19,909 nt of DNA from Nitrospinota bacterium (GCA_002731985.1 PCCT01000027.1:3384-23292), one strand, 5' to 3'. Positions 7,617 to 14,987 are shown, counted from the stretch's first letter. Numbers and translations are program-made. Notes: generated from the letters alone by a model not told the origin.

Positions 7617-7749
7617 GGTTCACCTCAGATAAACCCACATTGATAAGCTTATTATTATTTATAACATGCTTGCTTAACTGATGTCTTTCTTTATCTATCT
7701 TGAAGCTTTAGTCTGAGTCTAGGCGCTGTAGGTAAATACGAGGAGGCTT

Positions 7750-7902
7750 CTAAGCGTGGTTCTGCTTTTCAGGAAGAGTGACAATAAACGTTGAACCCAG
7801 GCCTACAGCGCTTTTTGCTGTAATGGTCCCATTGTGAGGGTCAATAGTTTTCTTGCAAATAGCCAATCCCATACCTGTACCCTCATAGGAATCTCTGTTG
7901 TA
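7750..7902 (-). pseudogene. Histidine kinase C-terminal ATPase-domain remnant
   Basis: Fifty codons without a start, ending in TAG at 7750-7752. They encode the end of a sensor histidine kinase HATPase domain: YNRDSYEGTGMGLAICKK is the G2-box region (usually RDEYEGTGIGLAICKK) and GLGSTFIVTLP is the usual closing strand. The N box, G1 box and everything upstream are missing. The fragment begins almost directly after the nadC stop codon, in another frame. A deletion that joined nadC to the last part of a kinase gene explains this best. Not expected to be functional. Confidence 0.85.
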
Positions 7903-7904
7903 AC

Positions 7905-8756
7905 TCAGGAAGGCAATGAAGCAAAATTCATGCTGATATCGGAGGCTCTTGCCGAATGAGTGAGTGCACCTACAGAGACATAGTCAATACCGGTGCTGGA
8001 AAGGGATTCTAATCGGTCTAGTGTAACGGTTCCTGAAACTTCTATGCGTGCTCTTCCATCGATAATTCTTACCGCCTCGCATATGTCCTCCAGAGACATA
8101 TTATCAAGCATGATAATATCGCTCTTCGCATCTAATGCTTGATTAACCTCAGCATGGTTGGTGGTTTCCACCTCAATTGATGTCTGGGACCCATGCTGGC
8201 TCCTGACTTTCTCTACAGCAGGAAGAATTCCTCCAGCGGCTTTTATGTGGTTATCTTTTATTAAGACAGCATCATAAAGTCCGAAACGGTGATTTTTCCC
8301 GCCTCCGCAAAGGACTGCATACTTTTCAAATACTCGAAGTCCTGGGGTTGTCTTCCGGGTATCCCATATTTCAATCGGATTTGCTCGCTCGACAAAATCA
8401 CGAGTTAGACTGGCAATCCCGCAAAGCCGTTGCAAAATATTTAACGCAACTCTCTCACCCTCCAGCAGGGCGATACCCCTGCCCTTCAATTTTATGATTG
8501 AGGCTCCATCGGGCACGGCATCTCCGTCGGCAAAAGGTGCATCCGAAAAGCTGACCTCGGGGTCCAAATAGCTAAATACAGCTTTAAATATATTCAGTCC
8601 TGAAAGAATCAAATTATCGCGTGCCAGAACCTTGGCTTCATAGATCTGATCTTCTGTCAAAATAGATCGGGTTGTGATATCGCCAGAGCCGATATCCTCT
8701 TTGAGTCCTGACTTTATAAGACTGTCAATTTGGTCCCTACTGGGTTCTTGATTCAT
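7905..8756 (-). CDS. nadC: Nicotinate-nucleotide pyrophosphorylase (quinolinate PRTase)
   Basis: A 283-residue quinolinate phosphoribosyltransferase that converts quinolinate and PRPP to nicotinate mononucleotide in de novo NAD synthesis. Family landmarks are ERVALNILQRLCGIAS (101-116), DTRKTTPGLR (132-141), GGKNHRFGLYDAVLIKDNHI (152-171), IEVETTN (194-200), IIMLDN (214-219) and YVSVGALTHSA (259-269). All are intact. Homologues usually end soon after DISMN, so the last residues (ASLPS) may come from the rearrangement that placed a kinase fragment right behind it. GGA lies five bases before the ATG. A weak TTTACT/TATATT pair with 16-base spacing lies just upstream. nadA and nadB are not in the window. 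Confidence 0.95.
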   Translation of the reverse strand: MNQEPSRDQIDSLIKSGLKEDIGSGDITTRSILTEDQIYEAKVLARDNLILSGLNIFKAVFSYLDPEVSFSDAPFADGDAVPDGASIIKLKGRGIALLEGERVALNILQRLCGIASLTRDFVERANPIEIWDTRKTTPGLRVFEKYAVLCGGGKNHRFGLYDAVLIKDNHIKAAGGILPAVEKVRSQHGSQTSIEVETTNHAEVNQALDAKSDIIMLDNMSLEDICEAVRIIDGRARIEVSGTVTLDRLESLSSTGIDYVSVGALTHSARASDISMNFASLPS

Positions 8757-8783
8757 AAGTATCCATTTTAATATATGTGAACT

Positions 8784-8855
8784 ATTGTTTAAGTAAAAGT
8801 TTTAGGGCTGTCCTAGATCACTAGCCCAAACTACTCCTAACCCATTGTTTAAGTA
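8784..8855. repeat. Pair of 12-base direct repeats 60 bases apart
   Basis: ATTGTTTAAGTA occurs at 8784-8795 and again at 8844-8855. The copies flank the hairpin at 8805-8827 and the end of a short minus-strand reading frame. They could mark a small duplication or regulator half-sites; nothing else supports a function. Confidence 0.4.
8805..8827 (-). terminator. Possible terminator hairpin upstream of nadC
   Basis: GGGCT (8805-8809) pairs with AGCCC (8823-8827). Read on the minus strand, the stem is followed by TAAAACTTTTAC, moderately T-rich. It would end transcripts coming from the transglycosylase gene or the short frame whose TAG lies inside the stem. Only five pairs are perfect, so this is a weak call. 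Confidence 0.3.
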
Positions 8856-8925
8856 GCTTTAATTGCGCCTCAGGCTTGGGGTTGTTAATTCGCCACCACA
8901 CTCCTTTAAAAACAGGGGAAAGCAC
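8821..8925 (-). other. Short orphan frame or gene remnant between mltD-like gene and nadC
   Basis: From a GTG at 8923-8925 this frame reads 34 codons and has protein-like composition (VFKGVWWRINNPKPEAQL, then KLLKQWVRSSLG). The open frame continues upstream past the GTG into the end of the transglycosylase gene. No Shine-Dalgarno sequence is seen. It may be the tail of a lost gene or a chance frame; I cannot match it to a family. Confidence 0.25.
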
Positions 8926-8945
8926 TTTGGCCCCACACCGAGTGG

Positions 8946-11168
8946 TTAGCCAGCTTTTACTGGGGAGATCATAGGGATGACGATGGGTTCGCCAACGGAA
9001 AGAGTATGGATATCCTTTTCAGGATTGTAACTGGCAAGAAGCCAGAAAGGAATAGAGTAGATGTCGTTGCAGATTTCCCAAATAGTTTCACCCTTGGAAA
9101 CATTTCTAACCAGAAGCTTATTGATCTTAAAATTATTAAAGAAATCCTCCTGAATACCTTTATGGTATTCCTGTCGCCGTTCCGCAAAAGTATCAGGATC
9201 TGTCCTTGTGAAAGGAACCTTGATCTTGGCATGAATATCTAATCGAGAACGACTCCGCATACCATTGAGCTTTAAAATTTTACGAACCGACAATTTAGCC
9301 CAATCTGCGTAATGGCTTAGGGTTTCGTCGAAATCAACAGTTATCACCCCTATTCCCGATGAGCGGGTAGCATCACTGGCGAATGCGACTGGAAGGAAAG
9401 CTGGTCGATTTTCGTTCATCTTATTCATCGGCTCATTGTTGCTCACAAATTTAATTTCAACATTGGGAGCGCCCGCTTTTTGAGCTGAAGCTTTAACCGA
9501 ATTAGACCTGTCCACCTTCAGCGTAAATCTTTCCTTGTTGGCGGCGGGTGGATAAATTTTTGGCATTGAACGAGCCTTGTTCACGGCCTGAGCAACTACC
9601 GTTTCCTGTGGAACTTTTAATTTCTGCCCCGGAAATAATTGATCTGGATCATTAATTCCATTGAGTCGCAACAACTCATTTATATCTGTATCGAACCGCC
9701 GTGCGATTTTAGTGAGATTGTCATTGCGTCGAACCCTGTAGCTAACTGTTTCGCCACTGTAAGTCCGTCTGGTTCTCTTTACTTTTGCCACACGAGTGGC
9801 TGAGCGAGCCGAATCCCCTCGTCCGGGAAGACGAAGCACTTGTCCCACATATATTTTATTTCTATGGTTAAGGTTATTGTACGCATACAGTTTATTCACC
9901 GATGTCCTGAAACGACTTGCAACTCCAGACAAGGTGTCCCCTCTTCTGACCGTGTACCACTTGGATCTTACCTGCTTCTTATAACGTGCACTGCCAGGAA
10001 TGGATTTGTAAAGCGCTTGCAACTGAGGGAATTTATCTGACGGTGCCTGAAACGTAAACCCACGCGGAATTCTCTTCTGTCCCGAGATAACGGGTTTTCT
10101 TAAAGCCGGATTATATTCGGATACCTCAGCGCGTGTCATTCCAAAGTGGGACATAACATTATTGATGTGTAAATAATCCCTAAAAACAACTGATGACATT
10201 TTCTGAGGTTTATCAAAACGAATTCCTGGAAAATACTTTTCCCTGTTTTGAACAACATGTAATGCCGCTAAAAACTCTGCATAGAAGTTTTTTGATGCGA
10301 AACCAAAAGTGCGGCTCCTATAACCGTTTATAATGTCCACAATATGTCCACCATATTGCTTTTTGGCACGTCTCATCCCTTGCGTGCCATGATTATAGGC
10401 AGTGATGGCAAGTGGCCAACTTTTTAAAGCATTAAAGTTGCTTTTGAGAAGCTTTGCCGCCGCAACGGTAGACAAAATTGGATCCCGGCGCTCATCCACA
10501 TCGTATCCAACCTTCATAAACAAACGGCCGGTACCTCGTGTAAACTGCCAAATCCCAGCCGCCCCGGCACTTGAATAAGCATTCACCTGGAAAGATGACT
10601 CGACATGAGGCAGAACAGTTAACTCCAGCGGTAGTTTAGCCTCATTAAAAATTTGGTCGATCTTATCCTTAAACATACCGGAGCGTTCCAGACCTTGTCG
10701 AAATCGGTCCTTCTGGCCGATTTGTACGCGCATTCTTCTTGACGCTTTCCTGAAATTGGATTTCACGAGGTCATATATGCGTTTTGCTTCAGACTTAAGT
10801 TTTGTTGGATCTTTGCTTCGAGCGATTTGCAATAATATTTTTTTATATTTTCGTTTGGTCCTACCCAGCTTACGTTCTCTGGCTCGACGAGATAACTTGG
10901 GCCCATCACCAAGGTACACAACCTCATAAATGATATTAAGATTATCCATATCATGAACGATTGCATGGTTGGTGGAATACTCGCTATATACTTTTTTCCA
11001 GAAATTCACTTTGGATTCCAATCCGAGCGGAGTCGAAAAGTGATAGTGATGGAGAGTATGGACTTCCCTGTTAAGACTGGCCTGGACTGGCGCCTGGACA
11101 AAAAAAATCAGCACAAAGGATAAGAGTATTATCTTGATTATATACACAGGCAAGGTCTCGCTTTTCAT
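8946..11168 (-). CDS. MltD-like membrane-bound lytic transglycosylase with LysM domains
   Basis: A 740-residue exported murein hydrolase. The order is: signal sequence (hydrophobic YIIKIILLSFVLIFFVQAP, about 8-27), a long basic helical region, an SLT transglycosylase domain from about 155 to 265, and LysM domains. The catalytic Glu is residue 190 in LPHVESSF, followed by SAGAAGIWQFTRGTGR and ITAYNHGTQGM. Two clear LysM domains lie at about 404-448 (KWYTVRRGDTLSGVA) and 475-520 (YRVRRNDNLTKIARRF). Two divergent ones are probable at about 607-653 and 685-732 (VSKGETIWEIC). It cleaves peptidoglycan glycan strands while LysM binds them. A GTG four codons earlier (11180) is an alternative start. 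Neither start has a Shine-Dalgarno sequence. No lipobox cysteine is visible. Confidence 0.92.
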   Translation of the reverse strand: MKSETLPVYIIKIILLSFVLIFFVQAPVQASLNREVHTLHHYHFSTPLGLESKVNFWKKVYSEYSTNHAIVHDMDNLNIIYEVVYLGDGPKLSRRARERKLGRTKRKYKKILLQIARSKDPTKLKSEAKRIYDLVKSNFRKASRRMRVQIGQKDRFRQGLERSGMFKDKIDQIFNEAKLPLELTVLPHVESSFQVNAYSSAGAAGIWQFTRGTGRLFMKVGYDVDERRDPILSTVAAAKLLKSNFNALKSWPLAITAYNHGTQGMRRAKKQYGGHIVDIINGYRSRTFGFASKNFYAEFLAALHVVQNREKYFPGIRFDKPQKMSSVVFRDYLHINNVMSHFGMTRAEVSEYNPALRKPVISGQKRIPRGFTFQAPSDKFPQLQALYKSIPGSARYKKQVRSKWYTVRRGDTLSGVASRFRTSVNKLYAYNNLNHRNKIYVGQVLRLPGRGDSARSATRVAKVKRTRRTYSGETVSYRVRRNDNLTKIARRFDTDINELLRLNGINDPDQLFPGQKLKVPQETVVAQAVNKARSMPKIYPPAANKERFTLKVDRSNSVKASAQKAGAPNVEIKFVSNNEPMNKMNENRPAFLPVAFASDATRSSGIGVITVDFDETLSHYADWAKLSVRKILKLNGMRSRSRLDIHAKIKVPFTRTDPDTFAERRQEYHKGIQEDFFNNFKINKLLVRNVSKGETIWEICNDIYSIPFWLLASYNPEKDIHTLSVGEPIVIPMISPVKAG

Positions 11169-11188
11169 TTCAGGTTGCACAAAGTGGG

Positions 11189-11215
11189 ATTATAGGATGG
11201 GGTTAGATCGACCAA
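11189..11215 (-). promoter_or_regulatory. Candidate promoter of the lytic transglycosylase gene
   Basis: A perfect TATAAT on the minus strand (11189-11194) with TTGGTC as the nearest -35-like box, 15 bases upstream. Transcription would begin near 11182. That leaves about 14 bases before the ATG at 11168 and nothing before the GTG at 11180, which slightly favours the ATG. The short spacer and weak -35 box make this tentative. Confidence 0.3.
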
Positions 11216-11387
11216 GGAATTTCCGGCCAAAAGCTACTAACAAGAAATAGTAACTCCTTTATTTATAGAAGGATAACAAAGGTATTTAGATGAGTCAAGG
11301 CAAAAGTTTCAACCCATTACACACACATTTAATAATGGATAACGGATGTTTGTCGATTGGACAGAGCAACTAATCAACATGTTAATT

Positions 11388-11621
11388 TTACGACGGATAC
11401 GCATTATTTAACTTATAAACAAAGGAAAGTAACTCGGCAACCACCTTGTATAAATGGGCAGGAATCTCCCGGTTCAGGTCCACTTGTGAAAGGAGTTGGA
11501 CCAGATCAGGATCTTCTTTAAAAAGTTTGACTGTCTTTTCTCCGCCAGGAAACGGATTAGGAATTTGCAACACCATGGGTTGATTTTCCTGACGGGCAAA
11601 CTGATTCGGCGGCCTCATCAT
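11388..11621 (-). CDS. FlhB C-terminal-domain homologue (FlhX/FhlB-like), possibly frameshifted
   Basis: A 77-residue protein whose second half (EDPDLVQLLSQVDLNREIPA, then HLYKVVAELLSFVYKLNN) matches the end of the cytoplasmic export-switch domain of FlhB/YscU. Stand-alone homologues of this domain exist in many bacteria next to flagellar or housekeeping genes. The usual N-terminal part (AVALKYDPEKD-like, VVAKG) is missing. The ATG at 11621 has no Shine-Dalgarno sequence. In another frame an ATG at 11649 has GGAG four bases before it and reads MAEEDVTPTDDEAAESV before stopping at 11557. One indel between about 11560 and 11620 would join the two. It is last in the cvpA-coaE gene run. No flagellar gene is in the window. 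Confidence 0.65.
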   Translation of the reverse strand: MMRPPNQFARQENQPMVLQIPNPFPGGEKTVKLFKEDPDLVQLLSQVDLNREIPAHLYKVVAELLSFVYKLNNAYPS

Positions 11622-11687
11622 CTGTAGGCGTTACGTCTTCTTCAGCCATGACTCTCCAGCCTTCCCTGAATTATGAGTACCCGATAG

Positions 11688-12293
11688 CTACACCAAGTCC
11701 TTCAACTGTAAATATAAACTACACACCTGGGATTTCAACTCCTCTCGGGTACATTCATTATTTAAGATATAATCAGCAAGTTTTATCTTTTCCTCTAGAG
11801 ACATTTGGGTTTTAAGGCGATTTTTCACTTCCTCACGAGATATTCCATTTCGATCCATTACTCGCTGAATTTGAGTTTCTGCGGAACTTTGAACAATGAC
11901 AACCCTATCCACGTTCTTATAATTACCGGATTCGATTAAAAGGGCGGCATCTATAATAACTACTGCTTTAGGATTTGACTTGTTCTGATCCTGATAAACT
12001 TTGCGCTCTTCAGCAAAAACGCGAGGATGAATTATGTTTTCAAGAATGGTTCTTTTTGCATCATTCTGGAAAACTTCGGCGGCGATTTGTTCTCTGTTTA
12101 AGGACTGGTCGGGATTCAATATTTCTTTCCCGAATTCTTTAACAATCTCTTTCCAGGCGGGTTGACCCGATTCGACAAGTTGGCGGCTTAGCAAATCTGC
12201 ATCTATTATTTTTGCTCCCAGCTCTTTAAAATAGGACGCCGCAAGGGACTTTCCTGATCCAATACCGCCGGTCAAGCCTATTAAAATTGACAC
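11688..12293 (-). CDS. coaE: Dephospho-CoA kinase
   Basis: A 201-residue dephospho-CoA kinase, catalysing the last step of coenzyme A synthesis (ATP-dependent phosphorylation of the ribose 3'-OH). The P-loop is GGIGSGKS (9-16), the conserved DADLLSR follows at 31-37, HPRVF is at 89-93 and the lid/C-terminal region RLKTQMSLEEKIKLADYIL is present. The strand usually reading DVPLLFE is here DAALLIESG. The start is GTG, supported by a near-perfect AAGGAGG four bases upstream, which lies just beyond the stop of the aminotransferase (gap 12 bases). This spacing indicates co-transcription. Confidence 0.95.
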   Translation of the reverse strand: MSILIGLTGGIGSGKSLAASYFKELGAKIIDADLLSRQLVESGQPAWKEIVKEFGKEILNPDQSLNREQIAAEVFQNDAKRTILENIIHPRVFAEERKVYQDQNKSNPKAVVIIDAALLIESGNYKNVDRVVIVQSSAETQIQRVMDRNGISREEVKNRLKTQMSLEEKIKLADYILNNECTREELKSQVCSLYLQLKDLV

Positions 12294-12305
12294 TATTCCT
12301 CCTTA

Positions 12306-13163
12306 TCATTCTAGTCGATCCAGAAGGTTTTGGTAAAAGTTCATCAATCTGCGTGTAATAGGACCGGGCTTACCATCCCCAATAGTCTTCCCGTCCAAAC
12401 GGGTCACTGGCATCAACTGCTTTATCGTGCCAGTCAAGAACATCTCGTCTGCCTTTTCCAAGGCCTCAATCGGCCACCTGCCCTCTTCCAGAGGAAACCC
12501 TTTTTCATGCGCCATTTGAATGACAGTATCTCTGGTAATGCCAGCAAGAATTCCACAATCTAGTGAGGGGGTCATGATGCGTCCATCTTGAACAAAGAAA
12601 AAGTTACTGGTTGTGCTCTCCGTAAGTTGACCAGATGGATTCAACATAAGCGCATCGTGGGCACCCAGGCGGCCTGCTTCAATTTTAGCCAGCACGTTAT
12701 TGAGATAATTCCCTGTTTTAATACCCGGATTTAGAGCATCCTTGGAATTGCGCTTTATACTGACAACCGCTAAATGAATTCCATTTTCATACAACTCTAC
12801 AGGATATGTATGGGCCTCCGTGACGAAAATAAGAGTACAGGGAGAATGGCAGGATGATGGATCAATATCGATGTCGCCTACCCCTCGCGTTACTACGATA
12901 CGTATATAAGATTCTTGATTGTCTGCAATTTCAATAGTACGTTCAATTTCCCTGCGAAACCACTCGTCATCAAAAGGGATATTAAGGCTTATTCCATTGG
13001 CGGAACGACGGAGGCGCTGTAGATGCTCGATAAGAAAACAGGTTTTGTTCTGCCTGGTTCCAACAACTTCATAAACACTATCCCCAAATAAAAAACCATG
13101 ATCAAGGACCGAAACAAATGCTTCATCCTCTATGGTGCCATTGATATTGATGCAAGTTGTCAT
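12306..13163 (-). CDS. Class IV PLP aminotransferase (branched-chain / D-amino-acid type)
   Basis: A 285-residue fold-type IV PLP enzyme. Lys149 in NPGIKTGNYLNN is the expected PLP-binding lysine. LTESTTSNFFFV (180-191) carries the cofactor-anchoring Glu182, and FLFGDSVYEVV (24-34) and the closing EMFLTGTIKQLMPV are typical. The family includes branched-chain aminotransferase, D-alanine aminotransferase and aminodeoxychorismate lyase; the sequence alone does not decide between them. The ATG lies exactly at the border of a 30-base repeat that is repeated inverted 1.3 kb away, and no Shine-Dalgarno sequence precedes it. The original leader may have been replaced when the repeat arrived. It lies between cvpA (34-base gap) and coaE (12-base gap). 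Confidence 0.92.
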   Translation of the reverse strand: MTTCININGTIEDEAFVSVLDHGFLFGDSVYEVVGTRQNKTCFLIEHLQRLRRSANGISLNIPFDDEWFRREIERTIEIADNQESYIRIVVTRGVGDIDIDPSSCHSPCTLIFVTEAHTYPVELYENGIHLAVVSIKRNSKDALNPGIKTGNYLNNVLAKIEAGRLGAHDALMLNPSGQLTESTTSNFFFVQDGRIMTPSLDCGILAGITRDTVIQMAHEKGFPLEEGRWPIEALEKADEMFLTGTIKQLMPVTRLDGKTIGDGKPGPITRRLMNFYQNLLDRLE

Positions 13164-13190
13164 AATAAATAAAGGTTCATGACTAGTTAA
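13161..13190 (+). repeat. 30-base inverted repeat, left copy
   Basis: Matches the reverse complement of 14464-14493 at 28 of 30 positions (core GGTTCATGACTAGTTAA is identical). It begins exactly at the aminotransferase start codon and fills most of the gap to cvpA. With its partner it brackets cvpA, a lytic transglycosylase fragment and an IS1595-type transposase fragment, so it may be a terminal repeat of a mobile element. Confidence 0.8.
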
Positions 13191-13197
13191 CGTCCCT

Positions 13198-13887
13198 TTA
13201 AAAGGTTTTCAATATATCCTTTAATTTAGCTTTATCTTCATCTGTATATTTTTCCTGCGTCTGTTCCTTGGATTCTGTTTTGACCTTATCTTGTACAGAC
13301 TTCATAATTTCATCCTTTTTTGCCTTCATGTCCTCTGAGAGTTCTTTAAGGTCACTCAACTCCTTGATTTTTTTCTTAACATCATCGATAGAGACTTTAG
13401 GAAATTTATCCAGTAAATTTCTCTCATGCACTTCCTGGCTAACAAAGTTAGCGATTTGTTCCAGATAAGGTGCGAGCACTGAACCTTGGGTTACTTTTTT
13501 ATAGCTGTCTTCAAACAAACTCAAGGGGAACATAATAACCGCTACAATGACCAGTCCCTTGGCAAAACCCAGTACTCCTCCCAATATACGATCAGGAACA
13601 GAAAGAACGGTCGAACCTGCCATAAATTTTCTAAGCAAACGCCCAATAAGTCCGAATGAAATTCTCACTACGAAAAAGATAATGACGAACCCCACTATAC
13701 GAGCAATAACGGGTTGGGCTACTATTTCCCTGAGCCATACCGCCAGCTCATCCTGATAATTGAGCGCCAGGATATACCCTGCCAAATAACCCAATAGAGA
13801 AAATATCTCCCTAACCATTCCCTTAAACAGGGAAAATAAGAAGAAAAACCCAAGAATCACAGCAACAATAATATCAAATATAGTCAT
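13198..13887 (-). CDS. CvpA family membrane protein
   Basis: A 229-residue CvpA/colicin V production family protein. Four membrane segments lie at about 4-24 (FDIIVAVILGFFFLFSLFKG), 28-46, 60-82 and 102-124. The family's GxxRE motif appears as FKGMVREIFSLLGYLAGY, and the third and fourth segments contain the usual VPDRILGGVLGFAKG. The C-terminal 80 residues are highly charged (KKKIKELSDLKELSEDMKAK) and predicted coiled coil, longer than in many members. The family is widespread and has been linked to colicin V secretion and envelope homeostasis; its exact activity is unknown. No strong Shine-Dalgarno sequence precedes the ATG. First gene of the run leading to coaE. Confidence 0.9.
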   Translation of the reverse strand: MTIFDIIVAVILGFFFLFSLFKGMVREIFSLLGYLAGYILALNYQDELAVWLREIVAQPVIARIVGFVIIFFVVRISFGLIGRLLRKFMAGSTVLSVPDRILGGVLGFAKGLVIVAVIMFPLSLFEDSYKKVTQGSVLAPYLEQIANFVSQEVHERNLLDKFPKVSIDDVKKKIKELSDLKELSEDMKAKKDEIMKSVQDKVKTESKEQTQEKYTDEDKAKLKDILKTF

Positions 13888-13911
13888 AGTAGGTGGTCCT
13901 GACGATCTGAG

Positions 13912-13942
13912 TTTATATGGATCAGTTATGCGCTCTGGTCAA
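13912..13942 (-). promoter_or_regulatory. Candidate promoter upstream of cvpA
   Basis: On the minus strand TTGACC (13937-13942) and TATAAA (13912-13917) each match consensus at five of six positions, but the 19-base spacer is longer than ideal. It lies about 25 bases before the cvpA start. Confidence 0.3.
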
Positions 13943-13950
13943 TAAATCTT

Positions 13951-14180
13951 TCAAACTCGAAACATCTTCTCCCTTATATAAAGAGAGGTATATAATGTAG
14001 TTTCTAAGATTTTTTTAACATAATTGCGGGTTTCATTGTAAGGAATGCTTTCAATAAATTCAACTACTCCCATATTACCTCTGATATCAATCCACTCTTT
14101 AGCCTTATGATCACCTGCGTTATATGATGCCAAGGCATATACAGGATTGCCCTCAAATAAAATTAATAACCGATTCAGAA
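13951..14180 (-). pseudogene. Soluble lytic transglycosylase (Slt), C-terminal remnant
   Basis: About 76 C-terminal residues of an Slt-type lytic transglycosylase, ending in a natural stop. LNRLLILFEGNPVYALASYN followed by AGD corresponds to the conserved GNPxxALAAYNAG of the SLT domain. FIESIPYNETRNYVKKIL corresponds to the FIExIPFxETRxYVxxVL motif. The catalytic Glu region and everything upstream are gone. At about 14180 the frame runs into antisense of an IS1595-type transposase, so the longer open frame to 14307 is a chimera without meaning upstream of the junction. The gene was probably cut by the insertion and its 5' part then lost. Confidence 0.85.
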
Positions 14181-14463
14181 GGTGGACTTTGAAAGCACGA
14201 TCCACTCCGATGGCTGGAAAGGCTATAACGGTTTGGTAGACCTGGGTTATAAAAAGCATTATAGAGTCCAGCATGGAAACAATGAATTCGCTAATAAAAT
14301 ATCTCATATTAACGGTATCAAAAACTTTTGGAGTATCGCTAAAATGCGCCTTGCAAAGTTTCGAGGTTTGTCCAAGTCCACTTTTTATTTGGATCTCAAG
14401 GAGTGCGAGTTTAGATTCAACCCTAGAGGCAAAAACCTCTATAATTTATTTATAAAAGACCAC
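14181..14463 (+). mobile_element. IS1595-family transposase remnant (C-terminal part)
   Basis: About 95 residues match the C-terminal half of IS1595-type (ISXO2-like) DDE transposases: STIHSDGWKGYNGLVDLGYK holds the second catalytic Asp, followed by the YRVQHGNNEFAN segment, SHINGIKNFWSIAKMRLAKF and a terminal LKECEFRFNPRGKNLYN. In relatives the motif reads NGIExFWS, with Glu as the third catalytic acid; here it is Lys, so this copy is inactive even apart from losing its N-terminal half and first Asp. The frame can be read on to 14505, across the inverted repeat and into antisense of the NUDIX gene, which is not part of the transposase. Confidence 0.88.
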
Positions 14464-14493
14464 TTAACTAGTCATGAACCATTATTTATAATG
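14464..14493 (-). repeat. 30-base inverted repeat, right copy
   Basis: Inverted partner of 13161-13190, differing at 2 of 30 positions. It lies right where the transposase-like coding stops resembling the family, as a terminal inverted repeat of an IS would. It also encodes the last residues (HIINNGS) and stop of the NUDIX protein on the minus strand. No matching target-site duplication was seen outside the two copies. Confidence 0.8.
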
Positions 14494-14987
14494 TGGCGAT
14501 TATAAATGAGGTGGAAAGTCGAGGTGAACAACTCAGGGTTAGACTTCAATGACTCGGTCAAGTCACTCAATGTCCAAAAGTGGCCCTCTGAAATCTCCTG
14601 TTCATTAATGATAATATTGCTGTCTGTGACGCACTTATAAACACGAACATGTTCCCAAAGAGTGTCTTTTTGAGCAGGTAAACGCATGATTTCTTCCAGA
14701 GCGGTGTCCCCTATTCCCAATTCTTCCATACGCTCTCGTTCAGCACATCTGGAATATTCTTCTCCTGAGTCAACATGCCCTGCGGCCGAAGTATCCCAGA
14801 ATCCAGGGTTCTCATCTTTGTCCATAGACCGCTTTTGCAGAAACAACTCACCTCGAGAATTGAATACCAGAATATGAACAGACCGGTGCATTAGTCCTTT
14901 AGCGTGTACCTCCTGACGGGAGGCACGACCAATGACATTATTTTCAGCATCGACCACATCAAATATCTCATCAGGTCCATTTATCAT
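14472..14987 (-). CDS. NUDIX hydrolase (YfcD / IPP-isomerase-like)
   Basis: A 171-residue NUDIX protein. The box is GHVDSGEEYSRCAERERMEE followed by LGI: it has the G-x5-E and RE...EE-x-G pattern, though Arg stands where an aliphatic residue is usual after RE. The N-terminus EIFDVVDAENNVIGRASRQE followed by VHAKGLMHRSVHILVFNSRG resembles the YfcD/isopentenyl-diphosphate isomerase-like branch. The substrate is unknown. The C-terminal residues HIINNGS are encoded within a 30-base inverted repeat and may not be ancestral. The gene follows the HPr-domain gene by 32 bases on the same strand, so the two are probably co-transcribed. No clear Shine-Dalgarno sequence. Confidence 0.9.
   Translation of the reverse strand: MINGPDEIFDVVDAENNVIGRASRQEVHAKGLMHRSVHILVFNSRGELFLQKRSMDKDENPGFWDTSAAGHVDSGEEYSRCAERERMEELGIGDTALEEIMRLPAQKDTLWEHVRVYKCVTDSNIIINEQEISEGHFWTLSDLTESLKSNPELFTSTFHLIYNRHIINNGS

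Noticed and set aside
9006-10040. Plus-strand frames opposite the lytic transglycosylase gene
   Set aside because: They are antisense shadows of a gene with clear SLT and LysM domains; no protein-family features in them.
11290-11373. 27-codon plus-strand frame starting MSQGKSFN with AAAGG seven bases upstream
   Set aside because: Very short, no recognisable motif, lies in the upstream region of the transglycosylase gene; a chance match is likely.
14182-14505. 107-codon plus-strand frame as an intact small transposase
   Set aside because: Only the C-terminal transposase half is present, the start lies at the junction with the slt fragment, and the last residues are antisense of the NUDIX gene.
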